A stretch of 64,000 nt of DNA, taken from CAWABB01 sp963780165. Its GTDB lineage: Bacteria > Bacteroidota > Ignavibacteria > UBA10030 > UBA6906. A program made the translations under genes and the position numbers. Position 1 is the first letter of the stretch. Every line of letters starts with the position of its first letter. This document shows, one piece after another, positions 8,042-18,500 of the stretch. The notes beneath the pieces were generated by a model. It saw only the letters and a list, made by a program, of their open reading frames with translations, made no database searches and was not told the DNA's origin. The stretch covers positions 409,563 through 473,562 of the forward strand of contig CAWABB010000004.1 in assembly GCA_963780165.1 (NCBI GenBank), written 5' to 3'.

Positions 8042-9193
8042 ATGAGCCCGAGAATTCCTGCAGTACTGCTGCTGTTTGCAGTGATGGTGAGCGAACTCCC
8101 CGGCCAGTCACTCGACCTTCAGGTGGCCAACCTCTCGCCCATCCCGCGGCGCGGGGAAGTTGTCGCCATCCGGCTCGATAACCTGAAGCAGCTGCTCCCG
8201 TCACTGGATCCCGCTCGAATTCTGATCCTGCAGCGTGACGGCGTCACCCGGGCTACGTCTCAACTCACCGACACGGAGATCCTTTTCTCGGCGGATTGTG
8301 AAGCAAACGGCGTGCGCACGTACGTCATCCGTCAGGAGGTGGACACTGCGAAGCCGGGCCAGAGCGCGGTCGACGGCCGGTATGTGCTCCCGCGGTGCGA
8401 CTATGCGTGGGAGAACGACCGGATTGCATTCAGGATGTACGGGTCTCTGCTGGCCGGAGACGTTCGCAACGGGATCGATGTGTGGACCAAGCGCGTTCGC
8501 TCGCTCATTGTGGAGAAATGGTACCGGGAGAGCGAAGGGAGCCCGCCGGGGAAGGACACCTACCACATCGATCGGGGCGAGGGCGCTGATTTCTTCAGCG
8601 TCGGCCGATCGCTCGGAGCCGGGGGATCGGGTCTCTGGCATAACGAGAGGCTGTACCAGCCCGGGGTGTTCTCGTCCTGGAAAACGCTCTCCAACGGTCC
8701 GCTCCGCGCCAGCTTTGAGCTCACCTATGACAGTGTCCGGGTGGAGGGTACGGTGTACAGGGAAACAAGGCGCATCACGCTGGATGCCGGGGAAAACCTC
8801 TGTTCGATTTCTGTGACGTATGAGGGACCGCGGTCCGGAGGACCTCTCCAGTTTGCCCTGGGGCTCGTGAAGCGGAGGGACACGAAGCTCACGAAGGACG
8901 CGGGAACTCACCGGATGAGTCTCTGGGGACCGACGAATGCCGACCCCGCGAATGGCGAACTTGGAACGGCGGTCATGATTCCCCCTGATGCATTCGTGGG
9001 GTTTGCGGAGGACAGTACCCAGTACCTGCTGATCGGCAAGGGAACGACCGGCGTCCCGCACACCTACTATGCGGGCGCGGGATGGACCCGCAGCGGGGAC
9101 TTCGCCTCGGAACAGGATTGGCAAGAATACCTCTCCCGGTTTGCGGCCCGCCGTCAGGAGCCGTTGGGAGTGAGGGTCACTGCCGGAAGGTAG
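8042..9193 (+). CDS. Exported DUF4861-family protein
   Basis: Secreted protein of about 383 aa with an N-terminal signal peptide (MSPRIPAVLLLFAVMVSELPGQS) and the DUF4861 fold. Characteristic blocks are VGRSLGAGGSGLWHNERLYQP, SNGPLRASFELTYD and LGLVKRRDT. Start ATG 8042 is fixed by a strong AGGAGAGGAG-type ribosome site just upstream; a frame-open extension to 7970 would destroy the signal peptide. DUF4861 proteins are common next to pectin and uronate genes in Bacteroidota, but I know of no settled reaction. Here it lies between KDPG aldolase and KduI, so an accessory or lyase-like role on unsaturated uronides in the periplasm is plausible and unproven. Confidence 0.72.
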   Translation: MSPRIPAVLLLFAVMVSELPGQSLDLQVANLSPIPRRGEVVAIRLDNLKQLLPSLDPARILILQRDGVTRATSQLTDTEILFSADCEANGVRTYVIRQEVDTAKPGQSAVDGRYVLPRCDYAWENDRIAFRMYGSLLAGDVRNGIDVWTKRVRSLIVEKWYRESEGSPPGKDTYHIDRGEGADFFSVGRSLGAGGSGLWHNERLYQPGVFSSWKTLSNGPLRASFELTYDSVRVEGTVYRETRRITLDAGENLCSISVTYEGPRSGGPLQFALGLVKRRDTKLTKDAGTHRMSLWGPTNADPANGELGTAVMIPPDAFVGFAEDSTQYLLIGKGTTGVPHTYYAGAGWTRSGDFASEQDWQEYLSRFAARRQEPLGVRVTAGR

Positions 9194-9259
9194 CCGTCGC
9201 GTAGCGCGAGGCCGACCGGGCGACCCTACGGAAGTGGATCGAGGAATACCGGAGGATCA

Positions 9260-10093
9260 ATGGAGATTCGATACTCGCCTGACCCCGTGACATTCGAGCG
9301 TATGACGACGGATGAGCTGCGGGCACATTTTCTGGTTGACTCACTGTTTGCCCGCGACGCCCTGCCCATGGTATACTCCGACGTCGACAGGTCCATCACA
9401 GGCTCTGCCGTCCCGGTGAGCGGCGAGCTGAGGCTGGCCGGGAACAAGAAAGAACTGGCCGCGGAGTACTTCCTTGAGCGACGAGAGCTGGGAATCATCA
9501 ACATCGGGGGGGAAGGGACCGTCACGACCGACGAGCATGTGCACTTGCTCGGCCCAAAGGATGGGCTATACGTCGGCCGGGGCACGAAAGAGGTCCGCTT
9601 TGCGAGCCGGGATCCCAACTCCCCGGCACGATTCTACTTTGTAAGCTATCCCGCTCACGCGGCGTATCCCACCATTCGGGTAACCCACTCCGAAGCCGAG
9701 CCTAAGAGGCTGGGCGCTTCAGCGGACGCAAACCTGAGAACCATCTTCAAGTATTTCCGTCCGCCCGCCGTGCGGACCTGCCAGCTGGTGATGGGCCTGA
9801 CCGAACTGGAGGAAGGCTCTGTGTGGAACACGATGCCTGTCCATACGCATCAGCGCCGGTCCGAAATCTACATGTACTTTAACGTCCGTGACGACGCTCT
9901 TGTCATGCACCTCCTCGGGCGTCCCGCCGGCACGAAGCACATCATCGTCCGTGGAGGCCAGGCCGTGATATCTCCCAGCTGGTCGATCCACTCGGGTGTC
10001 GGAACGAAGAACTACTCTTTTATATGGGCGATGGGCGGTGAGAATCAGGAATTCGAGGATATGGACTGGGTGGCCATGGAGCACCTCCGGTAA
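9260..10093 (+). CDS. kduI: 5-dehydro-4-deoxy-D-glucuronate isomerase
   Basis: KduI converts 5-keto-4-deoxyuronate, the ring-opened product of unsaturated uronides released by pectate lyases, into 3-deoxy-D-glycero-2,5-hexodiulosonate in the cytoplasm. It is a cupin of 277 aa with the zinc ligands His195, His197 and Glu202 (HTHQRRSE) and His244 (SIHSG), each one residue off the E. coli KduI ligands. No KduD dehydrogenase of the usual size is seen nearby; the SDR at 1178 looks like a mannonate oxidoreductase instead. The end of the gene overlaps the start of the pectate lyase gene, which couples production of the lyase to use of its product. Confidence 0.95.
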   Translation: MEIRYSPDPVTFERMTTDELRAHFLVDSLFARDALPMVYSDVDRSITGSAVPVSGELRLAGNKKELAAEYFLERRELGIINIGGEGTVTTDEHVHLLGPKDGLYVGRGTKEVRFASRDPNSPARFYFVSYPAHAAYPTIRVTHSEAEPKRLGASADANLRTIFKYFRPPAVRTCQLVMGLTELEEGSVWNTMPVHTHQRRSEIYMYFNVRDDALVMHLLGRPAGTKHIIVRGGQAVISPSWSIHSGVGTKNYSFIWAMGGENQEFEDMDWVAMEHLR

Positions 10094-11288
10094 GCGGTCG
10101 TCTTTTCGATCCCTTTTTCTGGCGGGTTTGCTCGCCGCCGCTGTTGCGGTCGGTGGCCCGGGATGTTCCGGGAATCTCCCGGGGCAATCCTCCGGAGCCT
10201 GGACGGTCGACGACACTCAATTTCGGACCAGCGCGCGCCACTGGTACGGGGATGAGGAAGAGGAGAAGATCATCAGGCCGCTCCCATCACAGGCCCGGTA
10301 CGACCTGTCGGACGGAGTTGCGATCGCGGACAACGTTCTTCTCTTTCAGAAGGAGAACGGAGGGTGGCCGAAGAACCACGATATGCGTGCGGTGCTGACA
10401 GAGGACCAGCGAAAGTCGGTGGCGGCATCCAGGTCCGCCGTGAACACGACATTCGACAATGGGGCGACATATTCACACGTGAGCTTTCTTGCGGAAGCGC
10501 AACTTCGGACGGGGGAATCGCGCTTCCGGGACGCGTGTCTGCGCGGCATCGATTTCATGCTGGCCGCTCAGAACAGGAACGGAGGATGGCCCCAGTTCTA
10601 TCCGGATACGGGGGGGTACAGGCGGTTCATCACGTTCAATGACGGCGCGATGATCGGTGTCATGGCGGTGTTGCTCCGCATTGAGCACGGGGATTCCGCG
10701 TTCGCCTTTGTTGACGAAGAGCGGAGGGACCGCGTGCGTGCGTCGCTGGCTCGCGGCGTAGATTGTATTCTTCGATGCCAGGTGGTGCAGGACGGACGGC
10801 CGACCGTCTGGTGCCAGCAACATGACGATCGGGACTATCGCCCTCGCGGGGCTCGCACGTACGAGCCGGCGGCGCTTGCCAGCGTGGAGAGCGCTGAGAT
10901 TGTAGGCTTCCTGATGCGCATCGAGAGGCCGGACGCAGGTGTAGCTGCTGCCATCAGGGATGCCGCTGAGTGGCTTGACGGATCGGCGATTCGCGGGATC
11001 AGGGTGGAAACCGTCAAGGCGCCGACCGTCCAGTACCAGCACCACACGTCCAGCGAAGATGTTGTTGTCGTCGCGGATCCCGAAGCGGGCCCTCTCTGGG
11101 CAAGATACTACGAGCTTGGAACCAACAGACCGCTGTTCTGCAACCGGGATGGCCGCATGGTGTACTCTCTTGAGGAAGTCGACAGGGAGCGTCGGACGGG
11201 GTACGCCTGGTATTCGGGGGCGCCTCAGGCGATCCTTGCCGGGTACTCGGCGTGGGTTGCTCGGTCCGGAAGAGGCGACCGGCCCTAG
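10038..11288 (+). CDS. pelA: PL10 pectate lyase (PelA-type), exported
   Basis: Family 10 polysaccharide lyase cleaving polygalacturonate by beta-elimination. The diagnostic regions are NVLLFQKENGGWPKNHDM near the N-terminus of the mature protein, NTTFDNGATYSHV, QNRNGGWPQFYPD followed by YRRFITFNDGAM, and EDVVVVADPEAGPLWARYYE. The frame extends back inside kduI with only GTG starts (9996 or 10038); I chose 10038, giving a 56-base overlap. The N-terminal hydrophobic segment (RSLFLAGLLAAAVAVGGPGC) ends in a cysteine that could be a lipoprotein site, although Pro-Gly before it is unusual. The start is the weakest point. A hairpin and T run follow about 45 bases after the stop. Confidence 0.85.
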   Translation: MRIRNSRIWTGWPWSTSGKRSSFRSLFLAGLLAAAVAVGGPGCSGNLPGQSSGAWTVDDTQFRTSARHWYGDEEEEKIIRPLPSQARYDLSDGVAIADNVLLFQKENGGWPKNHDMRAVLTEDQRKSVAASRSAVNTTFDNGATYSHVSFLAEAQLRTGESRFRDACLRGIDFMLAAQNRNGGWPQFYPDTGGYRRFITFNDGAMIGVMAVLLRIEHGDSAFAFVDEERRDRVRASLARGVDCILRCQVVQDGRPTVWCQQHDDRDYRPRGARTYEPAALASVESAEIVGFLMRIERPDAGVAAAIRDAAEWLDGSAIRGIRVETVKAPTVQYQHHTSSEDVVVVADPEAGPLWARYYELGTNRPLFCNRDGRMVYSLEEVDRERRTGYAWYSGAPQAILAGYSAWVARSGRGDRP

Positions 11289-11331
11289 GCAGGCCTGGTC
11301 TTCATCGCCCCGATGCCGAGGAAAGACGCAC

Positions 11332-11363
11332 CTGGGGTGACAGGCGCATTCCCCGGTTTTTTT
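11332..11363 (+). terminator. Rho-independent terminator after the uronate operon
   Basis: CTGGGG (11332-11337) can pair with CCCCGG (11351-11356), including one G-T wobble, across a 13-base loop, and is followed directly by seven T residues (11357-11363). The position, 44 bases after pelA and upstream of a new promoter, fits the end of the uronate operon. The stem is short. Confidence 0.55.
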
Positions 11364-11384
11364 AGGGCCGAATCCACTTTTCTA

Positions 11385-11413
11385 TTGACAGAAGGGAAAA
11401 ATCTCACTAGTAT
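11385..11413 (+). promoter_or_regulatory. Promoter for xylA: TTGACA - 17 bp - TAGTAT
   Basis: A perfect sigma-70 -35 box TTGACA (11385-11390) is followed after exactly 17 bases by TAGTAT (11408-11413), which matches the -10 consensus at four of six positions. It lies about 125 bases upstream of xylose isomerase and just after a terminator, so it can serve xylA and the GH3 gene. This phylum often uses a different -7/-33 consensus, which lowers confidence. Confidence 0.5.
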
Positions 11414-11425
11414 TGAATCGGTTCA
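11414..11425 (+). promoter_or_regulatory. LacI/GalR-type operator palindrome at the xylA promoter
   Basis: TGAATCGGTTCA is an imperfect palindrome (TGAA ... TTCA around a central CG) of the kind bound by LacI/GalR-family repressors. It abuts the -10 box and would cover the transcription start, the classic place for repression. A second symmetric element, AATTGA (11436-11441) / TCAATT (11450-11455) with an 8-base spacer, lies just downstream. No LacI-type gene is in the window. Confidence 0.45.
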
Positions 11426-11536
11426 GAGGACATTGAATTGATACAACAGTCAATTAACTCTGCAACCGATGATTGGACTATCTTTCCCCGCCGGCATATC
11501 AGAGACTCTGCGTAGGTACAAAAGCGAGGGTTCTCG

Positions 11537-12856
11537 ATGACTCACACCTTCTTTCCGCACGTCAAGGAGACCATTCCTTTCGAGGGAAAGGATTCGAGAA
11601 CCCCGCTTGCTTTCAAGTACTATGATAAAGCGCGCCGTGTCGGCAACAAGACCATGGGTGAGCACTTACGATTTTCGGTCGCCTACTGGCATACGCTGAT
11701 GGGGACAGGCTCCGACATGTTCGGCGGCCCGAGTTTTCAACGGGAGTGGCACAGAGCGTCGGATCCGATGGACCGCGCGAGGCAGACGATGGACGCGGCG
11801 TTTGAGTTCGTCCAGAAGCTGGGAGTCGACTTCTACTGTTTCCACGATCGTGACATTGCCCCCGAGGGAGGTAACTTCTCTGAGACGTCCAGAAACCTGG
11901 AGACGATCGTCCAGTACGCGGCGGGTTTGCAGAAGTCGACCGGCATCAAGCCGCTCTGGGGGACCGCCAACCTTTTCAGCAATTCCATCTACTCGCAGGG
12001 TGCCGCCACCAGCCCGAACGCGCACGTGATGGCACATGCCGCCGCTCAAGTCAAGCATGCGATCGACGCCACCCAGGTCCTCGGCGGCGAGAACTACGTG
12101 TTCTGGGGCGGCCGCGAAGGCTACGAGACACTCCTGAATACCGATCTGAAGCGTGAACAGGAGCAGATGGCGCGATTCCTCGACATGGCTGTCGACTACA
12201 AACGGAAGATCGGGTTCAAAGGTCAATTCCTCATCGAACCCAAACCTGCGGAACCGACAAAGCACCAGTACGATGCGACAGCCGCGACCACGCTTTACTT
12301 CCTGCAGCGCTTCGATCTCCTCGACCATTTCAAGCTGAACATCGAAGCGAACCATGCGACACTCGCGGGGCACACATTCGAACATGAACTCGCCGTGGCC
12401 TCGGCGGCGGGGAAGCTCGGAAGCGTGGACGCCAATCGCGGCGATCTGCTCCTGGGGTGGGATACCGATCAGTTTCCGACCGATATCTACAGCACCACGC
12501 TGGCCATGATGATCATTCTTGCCCAGGATGGCCTCGCCACCGGCGGATTGAATTTCGACGCCAAGGTGCGGAGAAGTTCGACCGATCCCCTCGACCTCTT
12601 TCACGCCCACATCGGTGGGATGGACGCTTTCGCGCGGGGACTCCTGATAGCGCAGAGGCTTCGGGATGACGGGAGCTTCAGTTCGTTTATCGCGGAGCGA
12701 TACAGCAGTTTCAACACGGGGGTCGGCGCCAGCATCATGTCAGAGGCGGCAGACCTCGAGAGCTTGAATGCCTGGACCATGACTCACGACAGGCCCGCGC
12801 TGCACAGCGGGCGCCAGGAAATGCTTGAGAATATTCTGAATTCGTATTTCGTCTGA
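11537..12856 (+). CDS. xylA: Xylose isomerase
   Basis: Interconverts D-xylose and D-xylulose in the cytoplasm, the entry step for xylose released from xylan and xyloglucan. It is a class II enzyme (439 aa, with the N-terminal extension of that class). Active-site and metal regions are YCFHDRDIAPEG with His103 and Asp106, VFWGGREGYETLLNT, LIEPKPAEPTKHQYD, and NIEANHATLAGHTFEHEL. The gene starts a new transcription unit and is followed 83 bases later by a GH3 enzyme without a signal peptide, so the pair probably hydrolyses imported xylo-oligosaccharides and isomerises the xylose. No xylulokinase gene is in the window. Confidence 0.97.
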   Translation: MTHTFFPHVKETIPFEGKDSRTPLAFKYYDKARRVGNKTMGEHLRFSVAYWHTLMGTGSDMFGGPSFQREWHRASDPMDRARQTMDAAFEFVQKLGVDFYCFHDRDIAPEGGNFSETSRNLETIVQYAAGLQKSTGIKPLWGTANLFSNSIYSQGAATSPNAHVMAHAAAQVKHAIDATQVLGGENYVFWGGREGYETLLNTDLKREQEQMARFLDMAVDYKRKIGFKGQFLIEPKPAEPTKHQYDATAATTLYFLQRFDLLDHFKLNIEANHATLAGHTFEHELAVASAAGKLGSVDANRGDLLLGWDTDQFPTDIYSTTLAMMIILAQDGLATGGLNFDAKVRRSSTDPLDLFHAHIGGMDAFARGLLIAQRLRDDGSFSSFIAERYSSFNTGVGASIMSEAADLESLNAWTMTHDRPALHSGRQEMLENILNSYFV

Positions 12857-12939
12857 CGTTGGATCCGGGCTGCACTCGGATCACCGACCGTCCCAACTGC
12901 TCTGCTTTTCCGACGCTGTTTTCGAATGGCAGGCTACCC

Positions 12940-15279
12940 ATGACTGACAATCCATCAGTACCATCATCATTGGAACCGGAAGTTCTGCCAGACTACAGGA
13001 ATGCAAGTCTGGCAATTGAGTGCCGCGTAGCCGATCTCCTGAGCCTCATGACGCTCGAAGAGAAGGTCGCGCAGATGCTCTGCGTCTGGAATCAGAAGAC
13101 AAGTTTGTTGCTGGAGGAGAAGGGCTCCGTGGACGTTCAGAAACTCCGGGAGCATTGCAGATACGGCCTCGGACAGATTGCTCGTCTGAGCGATACCGCG
13201 GGGGGTCAGACTCCCGCGGACATGGCCCTCATGGCGAACACGCTTCAGCGTTTCTTTGTCGAAGAAACCCGCCTCGGGATCCCGGTCATCTTCCACGAGG
13301 AATGCCTGCATGGTCTCGCCGGCCCTCAGGCGACGAGCTATCCCCAGCCGATCGGCCTTGCGTCCACATTCAATCCAGAGCTCGTAGAAGAGATGTACGC
13401 CGCGATTGCCGAGGATACACGGTTACGAGGCGCTCATCAGGCGTTGACCCCCGTTGCTGATGTGGCCCGGGACCCACGCTGGGGACGCGTTGAGGAAACA
13501 TTCGGGGAGGACCCCTTCCTCGTTAGCCGCATGGCAATCGCCGCAGTCTCAGGATTTCAGGGGGATAGGACCTTCACCGATAAACGCCGGGTGGTCGCAA
13601 CGCTGAAGCACTTCGCAGCGCACAGTCAACCTGAATCCGGGATGAACTGCGGCCCGATCTCCGTCGGTGAACGAGAGTTGCGCGACATATTCCTGTATCC
13701 CTTCAGAGAGGCAATCCAGAAGGCCAGGGCGCTCAGCGTCATGGCGTCGTACAATGAGATCGATGGGGTCCCGTCGCACGCGAACCGATGGCTGCTTCAG
13801 GACGTCCTCCGGGGTGAGTGGGGCTTCGACGGAGTTGTCGTCTCGGACTACTATGCAATCGCTGAATTGCACAGGCGGGATGAGGCTGTCAGTCACGGCG
13901 TGGCAAAGGACAAGCTGGATGCCGCACTGCTGGCGGTCGAGGCCGGAGTGAGTATTGAGTTTCCGGATCCGGACTGCTATCCACATCTGGTCCAGCTCGT
14001 CCAGCGGGGCGTCCTGGACGAACGGGCTCTGGATCGACTCATAGCCCCCTTGTTAGCACTCAAATTCCGGCTCGGGCTCTTTGAGGATCCATATGTCGAC
14101 GTCAATCCCGTCCATCACGAGCGCTTGCTCGATCGGGATCGCGGGCTGGCGTTGCGCACGGCCCACGAGACGATTGTGCTCCTGAAAAACGAGGACTCCC
14201 TGTTGCCACTTGATGTCACGAAGCGTCGCACAATTGCGGTGATCGGACCCAATGCCGACCGCAAGATGCTGGGAGGATACAGCGGGGTTCCGAAGTACTG
14301 CTCCTCCGTGCTGCAGGGCATCAGGGAGAAGGTGGGCGACCGCGGGACAGTACTGTTCAGCGAAGGGTGTCAGATTACCCGCGGCGGGTCGTGGAAGGAA
14401 GATACTGTAACGCCATCCGATCCGGAAGCCGACCGACGAGGGATTGCGGAAGCGGTCGCCACGGCTGAACAGTCCGACATCGTGATTCTGGCGATCGGTG
14501 AGAACGAACAAACGTCACGGGAGGCGTGGAGCAAAACCCATCTCGGCGACCGGGCCAGCCTCGATTTGATTGGTGCTCAGAACGCGCTGGTACGGGCGGT
14601 GCTCAGGACAGGGAAACCGGTTGTTGTCCTCCTCTTCAATGGGCGGCCTAATTCCATTGCCTACATCAGCGACCATGTACCGGCGATTCTGGAATGCTGG
14701 TATCTCGGGCAGGAAACGGGGAGGGCCGTCGCAGATGTTTTGTTCGGGGACTGGAATCCATCCGGGAGGCTGCCGATATCGCTGCCACGAAGCGTTGGCC
14801 ACATCCCGTGCTACTACAATTATAAGCCATCTGGCCGCCGCGGGTATCTCTTCGACGACGTTACACCCCTCTATCCCTTTGGATACGGGCTGAGCTACAC
14901 ATCATTCGAGCTCTCCAATATCCGTCTCGAGAAGTCGGTGATCACTGCGGATGAGTCGACGCGCGTCTTGGTCGACGTGCGGAATACCGGCGACCGGGCC
15001 GGCCAGGAGGTTGTCCAGCTCTACATTCGCGATGTCGTGAGCTCGGCGACGCGGCCAGTCAAAGAATTGAAGGGTTTCAGAAAGATTCATCTGGAATCGA
15101 ACGCATCGGAAACAGTAGTGCTGTCCATCGGGCCCGACCAATTGTCGTTCACGGGTATTCGCGGGGAGTGGGCTGTTGAGCCGGGGGAATTCGAGATCAT
15201 GGTCGGCCAATCATCGCGGGATCAGGACTTGAAGACGGTGAGATTGACCGTCTCTGAGGCGCATGTTGAACGACGCTGA
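12940..15279 (+). CDS. GH3 beta-glycosidase, probably cytoplasmic beta-xylosidase
   Basis: Glycoside hydrolase family 3 enzyme of 779 aa removing terminal beta-linked xylose or glucose. The N-terminal barrel contains DVARDPRWGRVEETFGEDPF, the substrate-binding KHFAAHS and the nucleophile Asp303 in VVSDYYA. The alpha/beta sandwich (about residues 400-640) and the C-terminal fibronectin-like domain (about 665-770, starting near PFGYGLSYTSFELS) complete the standard layout. ATG 12940 gives a protein that starts like cytoplasmic relatives; there is no signal peptide from this or the upstream in-frame start at 12859. The xylA neighbour argues for beta-xylosidase activity, but GH3 specificity cannot be read from the sequence. 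A decayed piece of another GH3 gene follows directly. Confidence 0.88.
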   Translation: MTDNPSVPSSLEPEVLPDYRNASLAIECRVADLLSLMTLEEKVAQMLCVWNQKTSLLLEEKGSVDVQKLREHCRYGLGQIARLSDTAGGQTPADMALMANTLQRFFVEETRLGIPVIFHEECLHGLAGPQATSYPQPIGLASTFNPELVEEMYAAIAEDTRLRGAHQALTPVADVARDPRWGRVEETFGEDPFLVSRMAIAAVSGFQGDRTFTDKRRVVATLKHFAAHSQPESGMNCGPISVGERELRDIFLYPFREAIQKARALSVMASYNEIDGVPSHANRWLLQDVLRGEWGFDGVVVSDYYAIAELHRRDEAVSHGVAKDKLDAALLAVEAGVSIEFPDPDCYPHLVQLVQRGVLDERALDRLIAPLLALKFRLGLFEDPYVDVNPVHHERLLDRDRGLALRTAHETIVLLKNEDSLLPLDVTKRRTIAVIGPNADRKMLGGYSGVPKYCSSVLQGIREKVGDRGTVLFSEGCQITRGGSWKEDTVTPSDPEADRRGIAEAVATAEQSDIVILAIGENEQTSREAWSKTHLGDRASLDLIGAQNALVRAVLRTGKPVVVLLFNGRPNSIAYISDHVPAILECWYLGQETGRAVADVLFGDWNPSGRLPISLPRSVGHIPCYYNYKPSGRRGYLFDDVTPLYPFGYGLSYTSFELSNIRLEKSVITADESTRVLVDVRNTGDRAGQEVVQLYIRDVVSSATRPVKELKGFRKIHLESNASETVVLSIGPDQLSFTGIRGEWAVEPGEFEIMVGQSSRDQDLKTVRLTVSEAHVERR

Positions 15280-15478
15280 GCATTCGCGTGGTCTGGCTCA
15301 TGAGACCATGGTGCCGCACGGAATCCAGTGGCGCATGGGAGATGATGCCAGTGTGCTCTCCAGTGACGGATGCACGATCGCCGCAGGCGGTGCCTGGGGC
15401 GAAGAGAGTGTGATCCTGCCGGATACGGACGAGGGCCGTCAGTCGATCGTCCGTGCAGTCCATCCGCGACAAGCATGA
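15263..15478 (+). pseudogene. Relic of a second GH3 gene
   Basis: The gap after the GH3 gene encodes, in one frame, a run resembling the middle of GH3: RGLAHETMV, then GIQWRMGDDASVLSSDGC and GGAWGEESVILPD ... RQSIVRAV. This aligns with GIREKVGDRGTVLFSEGC and GGSWKEDTVTPSD ... RRGIAEAV near residues 460-515 of the intact neighbour, at roughly 35-40% identity by eye. The piece between RGLAHET and GIQ is deleted, and both ends of a gene are missing. The low identity means it is not a recent copy of the neighbour but what remains of a different GH3 gene. Confidence 0.6.
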
Positions 15479-15545
15479 TAGCGGGGATATTCAGGATACG
15501 TGTCTCACGATTTCCTCATTCCACAATCAACTGATAGGACTCATC

Positions 15546-18500
15546 ATGCGACTTGCCAGCATTCTCTTCGCAGTTGTTGTCCTCGCGCTACTTGGTCCAT
15601 CACCACTCCGTGCCCAATCTTCCTCAGGACAAGTCCAGGGTGTTGTGTCAGACTCAGCGTCCGGAGAGGCATTGGCTGGAGCAAATGTCCGGCTCGAGGG
15701 GACTGGGCTTGGTGCGTCCACTACTCCCGAAGGGAAATATGTGATCACCAGGATTCCTCCCGGGACATATACGCTGAGTGTCAAGTATATCGGATACGTT
15801 TCAAAGCACATCGCAATTGAGGTAAAGGCCGGTGAAGACATTACGAGGAATTTCTCTCTTACTCCGGAAGTCCTGGAAGGGGAAACGATCGTTGTAACCG
15901 CCCAGGCCCGCGGTCAGAAGGAGGCAATCAACCTGCAACTATCGTCCAATACAATAACGAACGTTGTCTCAGCGGAGAAGATCCACGAACTTCCTGATGC
16001 CAATGCCGCAACCGCGCTCAGCCGACTGCCCGGTGTCTCGCTTATGAACGGAGATCAGGTTGTTATTCGCGGCATGCAGGCGAAGCTGAATACGGTCCTC
16101 ATCAACGGCGTTCAGATTCCCTCGACGGATATGAACGATCGTTCAACAAACCTTGGCTTCATATCATCAAACCTCCTCTCCGGGATTGAAGTCACAAAGG
16201 CGCTCACTCCCGATATGGATGCAAATGCGATCGGCGGTGTTGTGAACCTGAAGATACGAGAGGCAAGTGCCGACTGGCACTCTGATGTCTTCCTCCAGGG
16301 TGCCTATAACAACCAGGACAAGGTCTACGATCACTATAAGTTCTGGGCAAGCGTCAGCAACCGGTTCTTTGATGACAACCTGGGAGTCTTCATCCAAGGG
16401 AATGCGGACCGCTTTGACATCGGAGAAGACATTGGTCAAGCAACATTTGGAATTAACGGAACCGGATCCATCCCGTATGGAGAAGCGCCATACCAGATGA
16501 ACAGTTTCACGTTCCAGGATCAATGGAATGTGGTGAGCAATGGCGGTGCCAGCCTTATTCTGGATTATCGCCTTCCTCATGGCAAGATAGTCTTTCAGAA
16601 CACGTACGCGAGCACGCTGAGCGACAATACGACGTTCCGGAATACGCTGAACTTCGATGTAACCCGGATAGATTATTCGATATTCCGGGACAAGTATGGC
16701 AAAGACCTCATGATCAACGCTCTCCAGGGAGAATATACTTTCGGGGATATCAAGACCGAGCTCACCGTATCTCATTCATATACAGACAAATACACCCGTA
16801 CCCGGTACGGGGATCCGGGCAATTTCTTTGGTTTCCAGAATCAAAGAGATGTCCATCCATTCGGGGTGGACTCCGCCGGCCGCGCCATCCAGTACCTGAA
16901 TGAAAGACAGTATTTTACCCCCGCGGATGTCTATGGCATACCAATCGATCCTACAGACGCCTACAACGCGCAGGTGTCGGGCTGGGTGATCTCCCGTGCG
17001 GAGACCTTCGATCAGCACGTCTACCATTCCGCGCTCGATGTCACCGTCCCGCTGACATTCTCTGAAGATGTTTCAACAAAGATAAAACTGGGCGGCAAAT
17101 TCGCGCGATCAACGCGCATGAACGATGTGGAGGCGACGTTCAAAGGGTCGAACGACCCCGACTACTACTTGGGGACGACGAACTATTTCCCGGGCCACAC
17201 AGGTCTCTCCACAACCAATCCGGTCATGTTCACGGACCTCTGGGATCAGGGTTACAGCAGGGGGGACTACTTCCTGGAGAGCACCTACCCGTTCGAATAC
17301 GCCTATCAAAGAGACTTGATGGATGACTATATGGAGACATCCATTGACGGCTGGCTGGTGTCACGGCATACGCCTTCGTCCGAACGAGATGATTTCAAGG
17401 GGGCGGAAGAATTTGGAGCAGCCTACTTGATGGGGACATTTGATTTCGGCCCCCAGCTGTCATTGATTGCCGGCGCGCGCTTCGAGCACTACAATATGGA
17501 CTATCGTGCGAAGTTCGTCTATGTCACACATTCGGTGTATGGGTATGCGAACATCTATGATACCCTGAACACGGTTGATCGCAGCGACGACAACGTATTT
17601 CCAAATGTCCAGGTTCGCTACAAGGTGAATGATTGGTCGGATGTCAGACTTGCGTATACACAAGGTATCTCACGTCCTGATTTTCGCGCGATTCTGCCAA
17701 ACACCTATTTTGAGCCTGGCGCATCAGCACAGGCGGGAAACACGCAACTCAAGCCGTCGATATCGACGAACTATGACGCATATGTCTCCTTATACAACAA
17801 TGACATAGGTCTCATCACGGTCGGCGGGTTCTATAAGAATATCGAAAACACGTTCTTCCAGACGAGCATCTTCTATCAGAACCTCGAATACTATGATGTG
17901 TCATTTCCGGATTCCGTCACCTGGGCGGCGCTTGGAATCGTACCCGCTGGCATGCCCAGCCCCTCACAAACCATCAGTACCTATGTCAATAATCCCGATC
18001 CGGCGCATGTATCGGGCTTTGAAGTGGAATGGCAGACGAATTTCTGGTATCTGCCGGGGTTCCTCAGTTCACTGGTTCTGACTGCCAACTACACAAAAGC
18101 CTGGTCCGACATGGACTATCAACAGATTCGGAATATTGACTCAACATATCCCGACCCCGTCAATCCCCGAATCATTCGACACAAGTATATCACATCAGAT
18201 ACAGTCCGAAATGCAAGGCTCCTGTACCAGTCGAACGACGTCGTGAATGTCGCGCTCGGCATCGATTACAAGGGTTTCTCCGGACGCCTTTCCTTCAATT
18301 TGCGGGGGAACGTGATCACAACCGTGGGAGCAAGACCCGAGGAAGATCAGTTCACGGGGAATATTATCCGGTGGGACCTCACGCTTCAGCAGGAACTACC
18401 GCTGGAAGGATTGAAGATCTCCTTTGACGGCGTGAATATATTCCACAACCCGACTGAGACTTTTCGGAACTTCAGAAGATCCTCAGGCGGGACGATTCTT

